From Parazoarcus communis (lineage in GTDB: Bacteria; Pseudomonadota; Gammaproteobacteria; Burkholderiales; Rhodocyclaceae), in assembly GCF_003111665.1 (NCBI RefSeq), contig NZ_CP022188.1:2232001-2296000 (forward strand): 64,000 bases of DNA, given 5' to 3'. The position numbers and the translations under genes were made by a program. The notes beneath the pieces are model-generated. The model searched no databases and had not been told where the DNA came from. It was given only the letters and a program-made list of their open reading frames with translations. Positions 18,902 through 27,630 of this stretch are shown piece by piece. Each line of letters starts with the position of its first letter. The first letter of the stretch is position 1.

Positions 18902-20101
18902 TTACTCCGCGCGCAGGGCTTCGACCGCGTTCATGCCTGCGGCACGGCGTGCGGGCATGACCCCGGCGGCCAGGCCAATAAGCACGGCCACGGATTCGGC
19001 GACGAAAACAAAGTGCCAGGGCGTGGTCACCGGCAAGGCAGGGACAAAAAGTCCGATCAGCTGGGCAATGCCGGCGCCGATGACGAGGCCGAACAGGCCG
19101 CCGATCGCCGCAAGCGCCACGGCCTCGCCAAGGAACAGCCCGAGAATGGTTCTGCGCCGCGCGCCAAGCGCAACCAGCAGGCCGATTTCGTTGGTGCGTT
19201 CGGCCACTGCGATGGTCATGATGGTGATGATGCCAACGCCGCCCACCAGCAGCGAAATGCCGCCCAAGGCACCGACGGCTGCGGTGAGGATGTCGAGGAT
19301 GTTCGAGAGGCTGGCCAGCATGTCCTCCTGGGTGGTGAGGGTGAAGTCATCACGCCCATGGCGCGTGACCAGGATCTTCTTCACCGCGGCGGCGACCCGC
19401 GACGCGGCAACCCCTTCGTCGTAGGTGATGTTGATTTCCATCAGGCCGTCACGGTTGTACAGCGACAGCGCGCGTGCCGTGGGGATGTAGGCCGTGTCGT
19501 CGAGATCGATGCCGAGAAACTGTCCCTTGCTCTCCATGACACCGATGACGCGGTAACGTTCGCCACCGATCTGCACCCGTTCGCCGAGCGGATTGGCGGT
19601 GCCGAAGAGTTCGCGCTTGAGCGTGGAGCCGAGCACGATGAAGGCACGGGCGTTGGCCGCATCGTCAGGGGGCAGGAACTGACCGCTCTTGACCCGCATC
19701 GAGAACACGTTCTGCATGTCTGCGCCCACACCCATGATGTAGGTGCGGCGAACGCGGCCGTTGGCGCGGACTTCAGAGTTTCCCGACACATTGGGGGTGA
19801 CGCCGGTGACGAAGGGCGCACGCTCGAGCGCGGCCGCATCCTCGAGCGTCAGCTCCCTGGTGGTGGAGGGCAGGCCGGGCGGTCCGCCGCGCGCGCCCTG
19901 GCGGCCCGGCGTGACCTGGATGAGATTTGTGCCGAACTGGGTGAACTCCTTGAGCACGAACTGATGCAGCCCCTCGCCGATCGAGGTCAGCAGGATCACT
20001 GCGGCAATGCCGACGCCGATGCCGAGCAGGGTCAGGAAGCTGCGCATGCGGTGCGCAATCAGGGCACGGAGTGAGAGCTGGAAGAAGTCTCGCCAGAGCA
20101 T
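18902..20101 (-). CDS. MacB/FtsX-type ABC transporter permease (second of two)
   Basis: 399-residue ABC permease of the FtsX/MacB type: a first membrane helix (RSFLTLLGIGVGIAAVILLT), a large periplasmic MacB_PCD domain (about residues 45-270), then three C-terminal helices (IISLLVGGVGIITIMTIAVA-like region onward). Motifs include GIGVGIAAVILLTSIGEG and AERTNEIGLLVALGARRRTI. It has no ATPase domain; that is supplied by the gene at 21315-22028. The ATG at 20101 (MLWRDFFQLSLRAL) is chosen; a longer frame to 20236 would overlap the upstream permease. It lies eight bases after the other permease gene, and the two probably form a heterodimer. Confidence 0.9.
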   Translation of the reverse strand: MLWRDFFQLSLRALIAHRMRSFLTLLGIGVGIAAVILLTSIGEGLHQFVLKEFTQFGTNLIQVTPGRQGARGGPPGLPSTTRELTLEDAAALERAPFVTGVTPNVSGNSEVRANGRVRRTYIMGVGADMQNVFSMRVKSGQFLPPDDAANARAFIVLGSTLKRELFGTANPLGERVQIGGERYRVIGVMESKGQFLGIDLDDTAYIPTARALSLYNRDGLMEINITYDEGVAASRVAAAVKKILVTRHGRDDFTLTTQEDMLASLSNILDILTAAVGALGGISLLVGGVGIITIMTIAVAERTNEIGLLVALGARRRTILGLFLGEAVALAAIGGLFGLVIGAGIAQLIGLFVPALPVTTPWHFVFVAESVAVLIGLAAGVMPARRAAGMNAVEALRAE

Positions 20102-20109
20102 GGCCTGTC

Positions 20110-21314
20110 CTAACGCTTGGCCAGGGCCTGCACGGGGTCGAGGCGTGCAGCCCGCTTTGCCGGCAATACGCCGAACAGCAGCCCGGTGCTGAGCGCCGTG
20201 CCGAGGCCGGCCGCGACGGCCCAGTCGGGCGGCCACGCCGGCAGCACCGGGTAGGCCAGGCGGATGCCCCAGGCGCCGAGGTGGCCGAGGCCGTAGCCGA
20301 CCAGCGCACCGGCAATCGACAGCAGTGCCGCTTCGGTGAGGAAGGCAAAGCGGATGTCACGACCGGTGGCGCCTAGCGCCTTGAGCAGGCCGATTTCGCC
20401 GGTGCGCTGCGTGACAGCCACCAGCATCACGTTCATCACCAGGATGCCGGCAACTGCAAGGCTGATCGCGGCGATGCCGGCGACGCCCATTGTGAGGGCG
20501 CCGAGAATGCGGTCGAAGGTGCCGAGCACCGCGTCCTGAGTAATCAGCGTGACGTCGAGTTCGCCGTCGCGGCGGGCGCGCAGAATGTCCTCGAGTTGCT
20601 TCTGTGCGGGGGCAAGGGCGTCGCGATTGCGGGCCTCGACCATGATGCGGAACAGGGTGTTGGTATTGAACATGGCCTGCGCGGTGGCGACAGGCACCAT
20701 CACCAGTTCGTCGGTGGTCATGCCCAGGCCCTGGCCGGCCGGGGCCATGACGCCGATCACGCGCAGGCGCGTGTCGCCGACGCGCACCATGCGCCCCACC
20801 GCCGCTTCGGCGCCGAACAGTTCGCGCCGGATCTTGTCTCCGATCACAGCCACTGCGCTCGCGCGCCCGAGGTCTTCGCGGGGCAGGAAGCGACCCTGGG
20901 CGACACTGTACTGGCGGATGTCGAGGTAGTCGGCGCTGGTGCCGAGCACCATCACGTCGCGCAGCTTTCCGCCCACCGAAATCTCGGAGTTGCCGACCGA
21001 CAGTGGGGCGATGCGACTGACCAGCGGGGCGCGCAGCAGCGCTGCGGCGTCATTTACCGTGAGGTCGCGCGGGGTGCTGGTGACGAAGCTGCCTGCGTTG
21101 ACGCCGCCGGTCTCGTTGCGACCGGGCAGGACGATAATGAGATTGGCGCCGAGCGAGGCAAACTCGCCCACGACATAACGCCGTGCGCCATCGCCAAGCG
21201 CGGTCAGCACGACGACTGCCGCGACGCCGATCGCCATGGCCAGCACCATCAGCGAGGTGCGCAGTGGATAGCCCAGTGCCGCGCGGGTGGCAAAGCGCAG
21301 GGTATCGGCGGGGG

Positions 21315-21318
<4 letters not shown>
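20110..21318 (-). CDS. MacB/FtsX-type ABC transporter permease (first of two)
   Basis: 402-residue FtsX/MacB permease with helix LRTSLMVLAMAIGVAAVVVL near the N-terminus, a periplasmic domain and three helices at the C-terminus with TQRTGEIGLLKALGATGRDI, the cytoplasmic coupling segment. The GTG start at 21318 overlaps the stop of the ATPase gene (GTGA), giving translational coupling; the longer reading frame to 21369 lies inside the ATPase gene and is unlikely. It is similar in layout but clearly divergent from the next permease, which suggests an old duplication. Probable role: export of a peptide, lipid or lipoprotein with the adaptor at 22048-23202. Confidence 0.9.
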
Positions 21319-22028
<710 letters not shown>

Positions 22029-22047
22029 CACTTTGCCTCCGGCGTGG

Positions 22048-23202
22048 TCAGCGGGTGCTGCCATCGTCGTCGACGACAGCCTGCACGCCCGCCTTTACGC
22101 CCTCACGCTCCAGCGAGGTGACGATACGCTCGCCAGCCGCGAGCCCTTCGAGCACCTCGGTCTGCTCCCAGTTGGCGAGCCCGGTCTTGAGCGCCCGCTC
22201 GCTCAGCACGCCGTCGTCGCCCAGGACCAGCACGCGCTGGCCTTCGCGCAGGGCTGCGGTCGGGATGCGGAGGGTGTCCTCGCGGGTGTCGAGCACGATC
22301 TCGACATCGGCGCTGTAGCCCACGAGCAGTCCGCGGGCTTCTTCCGGGTGGTCGAAGGCAACGTCGACCTCAACCGTGCGAGCCTGTTTTTCCACTGCCG
22401 TGATGTAGGGCGCGATGCGCTTGACCTTGCCGGCAAAGGTTCTGTCCGGTAGCGCTTCGAAACTGATGCGGACGACCTGCCCGGGCTGGATCTTGGGCGC
22501 GTCGATTTCGTCCATCGGCGCCTTGACGTAGAGGCAGGATTCGTCGATGAGGTCGATGGCCGGTGGTGTGGGCACGCCCGGGGGCGAAGGGGTGGCGTAC
22601 TCGCCGAGTTCGCCCGTGATCTTGGCGACGGTGCCGTCAAACGGGGCGATCAGCACCGTACGCTGGCGATCGATCTCGGTCGCGGCCATTTGTGCCTCGA
22701 CCGTGGCAACGTCGGCGCTTGCCGTAGCGCAGGCCGAGCGACGCGCCCGGGCCTCGGTTCGGGCCTTGTCTTCGACGCTGGCGGAGACGAAGCCGCGCTT
22801 GACCAGCGCAGCCTGCCGTTCTGCTTCGCGCTCGGCATTGTCCGCAAGCGCGCAGGCTTCCTGGACGCGGCGCCCTGCGGTGATCAACTGGGTCCGATTG
22901 ACGCTGAGGCGGGCGTCGATGTCCTGGTTCCACAGGCGCATCAGCACTTGCCCTGCCTTGACGTGATCGCCTTCCCTGACTGGGAGGTCTTCTATCCGCC
23001 CGCCAATGATGGTCGACATTTTGGTGCGCTGGCAGGCCTCGACCTCGCCGGCACGGGTATTGGCAATGCTGGCTTCGACCTTTCCGCGACCGACTTCGTG
23101 CACCACAACGGCAACAGGTTGCGGTCGCGTCAGCCACCAGATGGCGCCGCCAAGCAGCGCGAGGACGAGGACGAAATAGAACAGGCGGCGTGCGAGCGTC
23201 AT
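22048..23202 (-). CDS. HlyD/MacA-like periplasmic adaptor
   Basis: 384-residue membrane-fusion protein, first gene of the exporter operon. It has an N-terminal membrane anchor (about residues 5-25, LFYFVLVLALLGGAIWWL), a split lipoyl domain (GGRIEDLPVREGDHVKAGQV, and later TVLIAPFDGTVAKITGELGE), a helical hairpin of about 100 residues between them (residues 95-175), then beta-barrel domains. Such proteins bridge an inner-membrane ABC exporter to an outer-membrane channel such as TolC, which is not in this window. The protein has several Cys residues in the hairpin (for example EACALAD and SACATAS), which is unusual for a periplasmic adaptor. Substrate unknown. Confidence 0.88.
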   Translation of the reverse strand: MTLARRLFYFVLVLALLGGAIWWLTRPQPVAVVVHEVGRGKVEASIANTRAGEVEACQRTKMSTIIGGRIEDLPVREGDHVKAGQVLMRLWNQDIDARLSVNRTQLITAGRRVQEACALADNAEREAERQAALVKRGFVSASVEDKARTEARARRSACATASADVATVEAQMAATEIDRQRTVLIAPFDGTVAKITGELGEYATPSPPGVPTPPAIDLIDESCLYVKAPMDEIDAPKIQPGQVVRISFEALPDRTFAGKVKRIAPYITAVEKQARTVEVDVAFDHPEEARGLLVGYSADVEIVLDTREDTLRIPTAALREGQRVLVLGDDGVLSERALKTGLANWEQTEVLEGLAAGERIVTSLEREGVKAGVQAVVDDDGSTR

Positions 23203-23278
23203 GGCAGTGAGTCTATCAGTGCTTGATGATCCATGTGGCGTCGCACGTTATTCCGTCCTTGCTGCAATTGACGGATGG

Positions 23279-23311
23279 GCACGCGGCCGCCCCGGCGGGG
23301 CGCCCGCGTGC
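23279..23311 (-). terminator. Hairpin downstream of glnS
   Basis: GCACGCGG (23279-23286) pairs with CCGCGTGC (23304-23311), with an inner CGCCCC/GGGGCG stem, just after the glnS stop on the minus strand. No T-tract follows, so termination is uncertain. Confidence 0.35.
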
Positions 23312-23317
23312 TGGCCG

Positions 23318-25054
23318 TCAGCCCTTCTTGTTCGCCTTGGCCCACGAATCCTTGAGCGTGACCGTGCGGTTGAACACGGGCGCACCATCCGCAGAGTCGC
23401 GACGGTCGGCGACGAAATAACCGTGGCGCTCGAACTGGAAGTGGTCTTCAGGATGTGCTCCGCGCAGCGCCGGTTCGAGCCAGGCGGTGATGACCTGTTT
23501 GGAGTCGGGGTTGATGTCGTCAAGGAAGTTCCGCTCCAGATCCTCCGCGTCGCCTTCGCGACGCTGTCCGGGATGGGGATGCGCAAAAAGGCGGTCGTAG
23601 ATGCGGACTTCGGTCGGGTAACCGTGGGCGGCAGACACCCAGTGCAGGTTGCCCTTGACCTTGTAATTGTCGGCGCCCGGTGTGCCGGACTTGGAGTCCG
23701 GCATGTACTCGGCCAGCACCTTGACGACATTGCCGTCGGCATCCTTCTCGCAGCCCGTGCATTTGACGACGTAGCCATAGCGCAGCCGCACCATGTTGCC
23801 CGGGTAGAGGCGGTGGAAGCCCTTGACCGGCTCTTCCATGAAATCTTCGCGCTCGATCCACAGCTCGCGCGAAAACGGCATCTCGCGCTTGCCCAGTTCG
23901 GGCTTCAGCGGGTGGTTCGGGGCGTGGCACTGTTCGCTCTGGCCGGCGGGGTAGTTGCTCAGCTCGAGCCTGAGCGGGTCGAGCACGGCGACCCGGCGCG
24001 GGGCTGAGTCGTTGAGATGTTCGCGCATGCACTCCTCGAGCACACTCATGTCGATCCATGCGTCACCCTTGGAGACGCCGATACGCTCGGCAAACAGGCG
24101 GAAGCCCTCAGGGGTGAAGCCGCGGCGACGGGCACCGACCAGGGTCGGCAGGCGCGGGTCGTCCCAGCCGTCGACATGACCCTCGTCTACGAGCTGGATC
24201 AACTTGCGCTTGGACAGCACGACGTAGGTCAGATTGAGGCGGGCAAACTCGATCTGCTGCGGCAGCGGACGCGGGAAGTGACCGGCCGTGGCCAGTGCGT
24301 CGAGCAGCCAGTCATAGAACGGGCGCTGATCGGCGAACTCGAGGGTGCAGATCGAGTGGGTGACGCTTTCGATCGCGTCCTCGATCGGGTGGGCAAAGGT
24401 GTACATCGGGTAGATGCACCAGTTGTCGCCCGTGCGGTGGTGGGTTGCCTTGCGGATGCGGTAGATCGCCGGGTCGCGCAGGTTGATGTTGGGGCTCGCC
24501 ATGTCGATCTTTGCGCGCAGGATCTGGCTGCCCTCGGCAAACTCTCCGGCACGCATGCGGCTGAAGAGGTCGAGGTTCTCTGCCACACTGCGGTCACGCC
24601 ACGGACTGTTGGTGCCCGGTTTGGTGAGTGTGCCGCGGTTGGCGCGCATCTCGTCGGCTGACTGCGAATCGACGTAGGCCTTGCCGGCCTTGATCAGCGA
24701 CTCCGCACAGGCGTACATGATGTCGAAGTAGTCTGAGGCAAAGTACAGATGCTCGCCCCACTTGAAACCGAGCCACTGCACGGCCTCGATGATCGAGTCG
24801 ACGTACTCCTGCTCTTCCTTCTCGGGGTTGGTGTCATCGAAGCGCAGATGGCAGGCGCCATCGTAGGCTTCGGCAATGCCGAAGTTCAGGCAGATCGATT
24901 TGGCGTGGCCATAGTGCAGGTAGCCGTTCGGTTCGGGCGGGAAGCGGGTTTCCACGCGGCCGGCCCATTTGCCGCTGCGCATGTCTTCATCGATGATGTT
25001 GCGCACGAAATTGGTGGCAGGAGCGGGTGCAGCCTTGGTGTCGTTCGGATTCAT
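23318..25054 (-). CDS. glnS: Glutaminyl-tRNA synthetase
   Basis: Class I aminoacyl-tRNA synthetase charging tRNA-Gln. The 578-residue protein has the HIGH-type motif in PPEPNGYLHYGHAKSI (HYGH at about residues 47-50), the KMSKS-type motif in VVLSKRKLIQLVDEG (near residue 278), and TPEGFRLFAERIGVSKGDAW typical of GlnRS. The C-terminal anticodon-binding beta-barrels follow (IEREDFMEEPVKGFHRLYPG). The ATG at 25054 gives a short family-typical N-terminus. It stands alone on the minus strand and diverges from the MscS-type gene. Confidence 0.97.
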   Translation of the reverse strand: MNPNDTKAAPAPATNFVRNIIDEDMRSGKWAGRVETRFPPEPNGYLHYGHAKSICLNFGIAEAYDGACHLRFDDTNPEKEEQEYVDSIIEAVQWLGFKWGEHLYFASDYFDIMYACAESLIKAGKAYVDSQSADEMRANRGTLTKPGTNSPWRDRSVAENLDLFSRMRAGEFAEGSQILRAKIDMASPNINLRDPAIYRIRKATHHRTGDNWCIYPMYTFAHPIEDAIESVTHSICTLEFADQRPFYDWLLDALATAGHFPRPLPQQIEFARLNLTYVVLSKRKLIQLVDEGHVDGWDDPRLPTLVGARRRGFTPEGFRLFAERIGVSKGDAWIDMSVLEECMREHLNDSAPRRVAVLDPLRLELSNYPAGQSEQCHAPNHPLKPELGKREMPFSRELWIEREDFMEEPVKGFHRLYPGNMVRLRYGYVVKCTGCEKDADGNVVKVLAEYMPDSKSGTPGADNYKVKGNLHWVSAAHGYPTEVRIYDRLFAHPHPGQRREGDAEDLERNFLDDINPDSKQVITAWLEPALRGAHPEDHFQFERHGYFVADRRDSADGAPVFNRTVTLKDSWAKANKKG

Positions 25055-25213
25055 CGGGTGGGGCGGGTCCGGGTTGCGGCGCGCAATGCGCCGGGTTGGT
25101 TACTGGCTTGGGCGAAATTGTAGCCGATGCGCCGCCCTTGGCGCCTGATCGCGTCCCGAGCGTGACATCAGGCTTGGGTACAATGGAGCCTGTTTTCGCC
25201 TGGTATGTGACTC

Positions 25214-26344
25214 ATGAATCTCGATTCGCTTGAAAGCTGGCTGAAGCAGATTACCGGTGGCGATGCGCTGCTTGCACTGGTGCTGCAGGTCTTCCTTGTC
25301 GTGCTGGTGGTCGTGGTGGCTAACTTCTTTCTGCGCAGGGTGCTGGCCCGGCTTGAAGAGCGCACCCGCCTGACCACCACGCCGTGGGACTTTGCCCTGG
25401 TCTCGGCGGCGCGCAAGCCGCTCACGCTGTTGGCGTGGATCGTCGGCATCACCTTTGCCGCGCGCATCGTCCAGGCTCACGCGGACGCCGCACTGTTCGA
25501 AGCGATTGCCCCGGTGCGCACCATCGGCGTCATCGGCTGCATCACCTGGTTCCTCGTGCGCTTCATCTCCAATGTGCAGGACGGCGTGATGGCACAGCGC
25601 CTGGCGCAGGGCGAGTCGGTCGATCGCACCACGGTGGACGCAATCGGAAAGCTGTTGCGCATCTCGGTGCTGATTACCGCCGTGCTGGTCGGGCTGCAGA
25701 GTCTGGGCTTCTCGATATCCGGGGTGCTGGCGTTCGGCGGTGTCGGCGGCATTGCGGTCGGCTTTGCAGCCAAGGATCTGCTGGCCAACTTCTTCGGCGG
25801 ACTGATGGTGTATCTCGACCGGCCCTTCGTGGTGGGAGAGTGGATTCGCTCTCCGGACAAGGAGATCGAAGGCACGGTGGAGGAGATCGGCTGGCGCCTG
25901 ACCCGCATCCGCACCTTCGACAAGCGCCCGCTGTATGTGCCCAACTCGGTGTTTACCCAGATCACGGTGGAAAACCCGTCGCGGATGAGCAATCGCCGCA
26001 TCAAGGAAACGGTTGGGCTGCGCTACGCCGACATCGACAAGGTGGCGCCGATCGTGAGAGACATCAAGGCCATGCTGCGCGCGCATCCGGACATCGACCA
26101 GGCGCCTACCATGATCGTGAATTTCACCCAGTTTGCCGCGTCTTCGCTCGACATCATGGTGTACACCTTCACCGTGACGACGGCCTGGGTGGCGTATCAC
26201 GAGGTCAAGCAGGATGTGATGCTGAAAATCGCCGAAATCGTCGAGCGTCATGGCGCCGAGATCGCGTTCCCGACCCGCACGCTGCATGTGGAGGGGGCCG
26301 TCGATACGGTGTCGGTGCCATCGTCGGCGCCGGTTGCGGGTTGA
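25214..26344 (+). CDS. MscS-family mechanosensitive channel
   Basis: 376-residue membrane protein of the small-conductance mechanosensitive channel family, which opens on hypo-osmotic shock. There are about four N-terminal helices (first about residues 20-42), then the pore-lining TM3 with a Gly/Ala-rich helix, SGVLAFGGVGGIAVGFAAKD, followed by LLANFFGGLMVYLDRPFVVG and the beta domain (EGTVEEIGWRLTRIRTFDKR, PLYVPNSVFTQ), all standard. The C-terminal alpha/beta vestibule domain ends the protein. The ATG at 25214 is the first in frame. crcB lies 31 bp downstream and may be co-transcribed. Confidence 0.95.
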   Translation: MNLDSLESWLKQITGGDALLALVLQVFLVVLVVVVANFFLRRVLARLEERTRLTTTPWDFALVSAARKPLTLLAWIVGITFAARIVQAHADAALFEAIAPVRTIGVIGCITWFLVRFISNVQDGVMAQRLAQGESVDRTTVDAIGKLLRISVLITAVLVGLQSLGFSISGVLAFGGVGGIAVGFAAKDLLANFFGGLMVYLDRPFVVGEWIRSPDKEIEGTVEEIGWRLTRIRTFDKRPLYVPNSVFTQITVENPSRMSNRRIKETVGLRYADIDKVAPIVRDIKAMLRAHPDIDQAPTMIVNFTQFAASSLDIMVYTFTVTTAWVAYHEVKQDVMLKIAEIVERHGAEIAFPTRTLHVEGAVDTVSVPSSAPVAG

Positions 26345-26375
26345 TGGACTTCCACTACGAATTTCGGGTTTCGAT

Positions 26376-26759
26376 ATGAACTTCTCAGCGTTTGCCGCAG
26401 TCGGTGTGGGTGCAGCGTGTGGTGCGTGGCTGCGGTGGGGCTTGGGTGTGTGGCTCAATCCGGTGTCTGCAAAAATCCCGCTGGGAACGCTGGTGGCAAA
26501 CCTCACCGGCGGATTTCTGATGGGGCTTGCGCTTGCGATGGTGCATGCCTTGCCTTCATTGTCTCCGACCGTGAAGTTGATGCTGACGACGGGCCTGCTG
26601 GGCGGTCTCACCACCTTCTCGACGTTCTCCGCTGAGGCCTTTCACCTGGTTCAGCGGGGTGCCTGGCTGTGGTTCGGCGTGCATCTGGGCGCTCACGTCG
26701 CGGGATCGGTGCTGATGACCTGGGCGGGCTACAGTCTGTTCAACGCCATCAGGGCCTGA
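26376..26759 (+). CDS. crcB: Fluoride channel CrcB/Fluc
   Basis: 127-residue four-helix membrane protein forming dual-topology dimers that expel fluoride. Family motifs are GACGAWLRW near the start (about residues 13-21), GTLVANLTGGFLMG (about 38-51, with the pore Asn), and GLLGGLTTFSTFSAEAF (about 74-90), which has the sodium-binding/phenylalanine-box segment. It ends with a fourth helix. No fluoride riboswitch is recognised upstream; the gene follows the MscS gene by 31 bp. Confidence 0.95.
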   Translation: MNFSAFAAVGVGAACGAWLRWGLGVWLNPVSAKIPLGTLVANLTGGFLMGLALAMVHALPSLSPTVKLMLTTGLLGGLTTFSTFSAEAFHLVQRGAWLWFGVHLGAHVAGSVLMTWAGYSLFNAIRA

Positions 26760-26885
26760 TTTGCAGTCGCGCTAACGCTTTGTTGCATTCCGGTCTGTGT
26801 GCTCAGGCGTGCAAGACTGCAGAATTGTTGGGCATGAATCGTGGTCCAATAAGTATTCGCCAACAAGAAAGGAGGCTCGATCACC

Positions 26886-27542
26886 ATGAAGACCATTATT
26901 TCTTCCGTTGTTTGCGTGGCACTTGTCAGTGGTTGCGCAGGCATGAATGAAACCCAGCGTGACACGGGTACCGGTGCGGCCATCGGTGCTGTTGCCGGCG
27001 CTGTGCTGGGGGCTGCAACTTCGGGCAAGGGAAATCGCGGAGAGGCGACTGCCATCGGCGCAGCGGCGGGTGCCGCAATCGGTGCGGGCGGTGGCTATCT
27101 GTGGTCGCAGCGCATGCAGGAGCAGAAGGCGGCCATGGAGCAGGCCAGTCAGGGAACCGGCGTCGGCGTGATGCAGACCTCGGACAATCGCCTCAAGCTT
27201 GATATCCCGAGTGACATCTCCTTCGATACCGGCCGCTACGACATCAAGCCCAATCTGCGTCCTGTGCTCGACCGGCTGGCATCCAATCTCACTCAGTACA
27301 CGGTGACGACGGTGACCATCATCGGCCACACCGACAGCACGGGCTCGGATGCGGTGAACAACCCGCTGTCGGTCAATCGTGCCGCGGCGACGCGTGACTA
27401 CCTGACGGCGCGTGGCGTGGCGCCGAGTCGTATCGCCATTGAGGGCCGCGGATCGCGCGAGCCGGTGGCAGACAACAATACGTCGTCCGGCCGGGCGATG
27501 AACCGTCGGGTCGAGATTTTCATCGCTGAACCCGCGAAATAG
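26886..27542 (+). CDS. OmpA-family outer-membrane lipoprotein with glycine zipper
   Basis: 218-residue lipoprotein. A signal peptide ends in lipobox LVSGC with Cys17 the lipidated residue. A Gly/Ala-rich segment (about residues 28-75, for example GAAIGAVAGAVLGAATSGKG) is a glycine-zipper region able to insert in membrane. The C-terminal half (about 100-218) is a peptidoglycan-binding OmpA domain with IIGHTDSTGSDAVNNPLSVN and SGRAMNRRVEIFI. It resembles E. coli YiaD. It probably anchors the outer membrane to the cell wall. AAAGGAGG lies before the ATG, and a strong terminator follows the stop. Confidence 0.92.
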   Translation: MKTIISSVVCVALVSGCAGMNETQRDTGTGAAIGAVAGAVLGAATSGKGNRGEATAIGAAAGAAIGAGGGYLWSQRMQEQKAAMEQASQGTGVGVMQTSDNRLKLDIPSDISFDTGRYDIKPNLRPVLDRLASNLTQYTVTTVTIIGHTDSTGSDAVNNPLSVNRAAATRDYLTARGVAPSRIAIEGRGSREPVADNNTSSGRAMNRRVEIFIAEPAK

Positions 27543-27573
27543 AAGTAACCCGCCATCGGTCTGACCGAATGGC

Positions 27574-27612
27574 AAAGGGCCCGTCCGCAGTCGCTGCGGG
27601 CGGGCCCTTTTT
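27574..27612 (+). terminator. Strong intrinsic terminator after the OmpA-like gene
   Basis: A 17-bp stem (27574-27590 with 27594-27610, one G-U pair, loop TCG) runs into a five-T tract. It lies between convergent genes and could also end transcripts from the helicase gene on the minus strand, although the T-run is shorter on that side. Confidence 0.88.
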
Positions 27613-27630
27613 GCTGGTCGCTGCCTTGGC

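Noticed and set aside
26344..26376. Fluoride riboswitch ahead of crcB
   Set aside because: Only 31 bp separate it from the MscS gene; too short for the aptamer and no motif seen.
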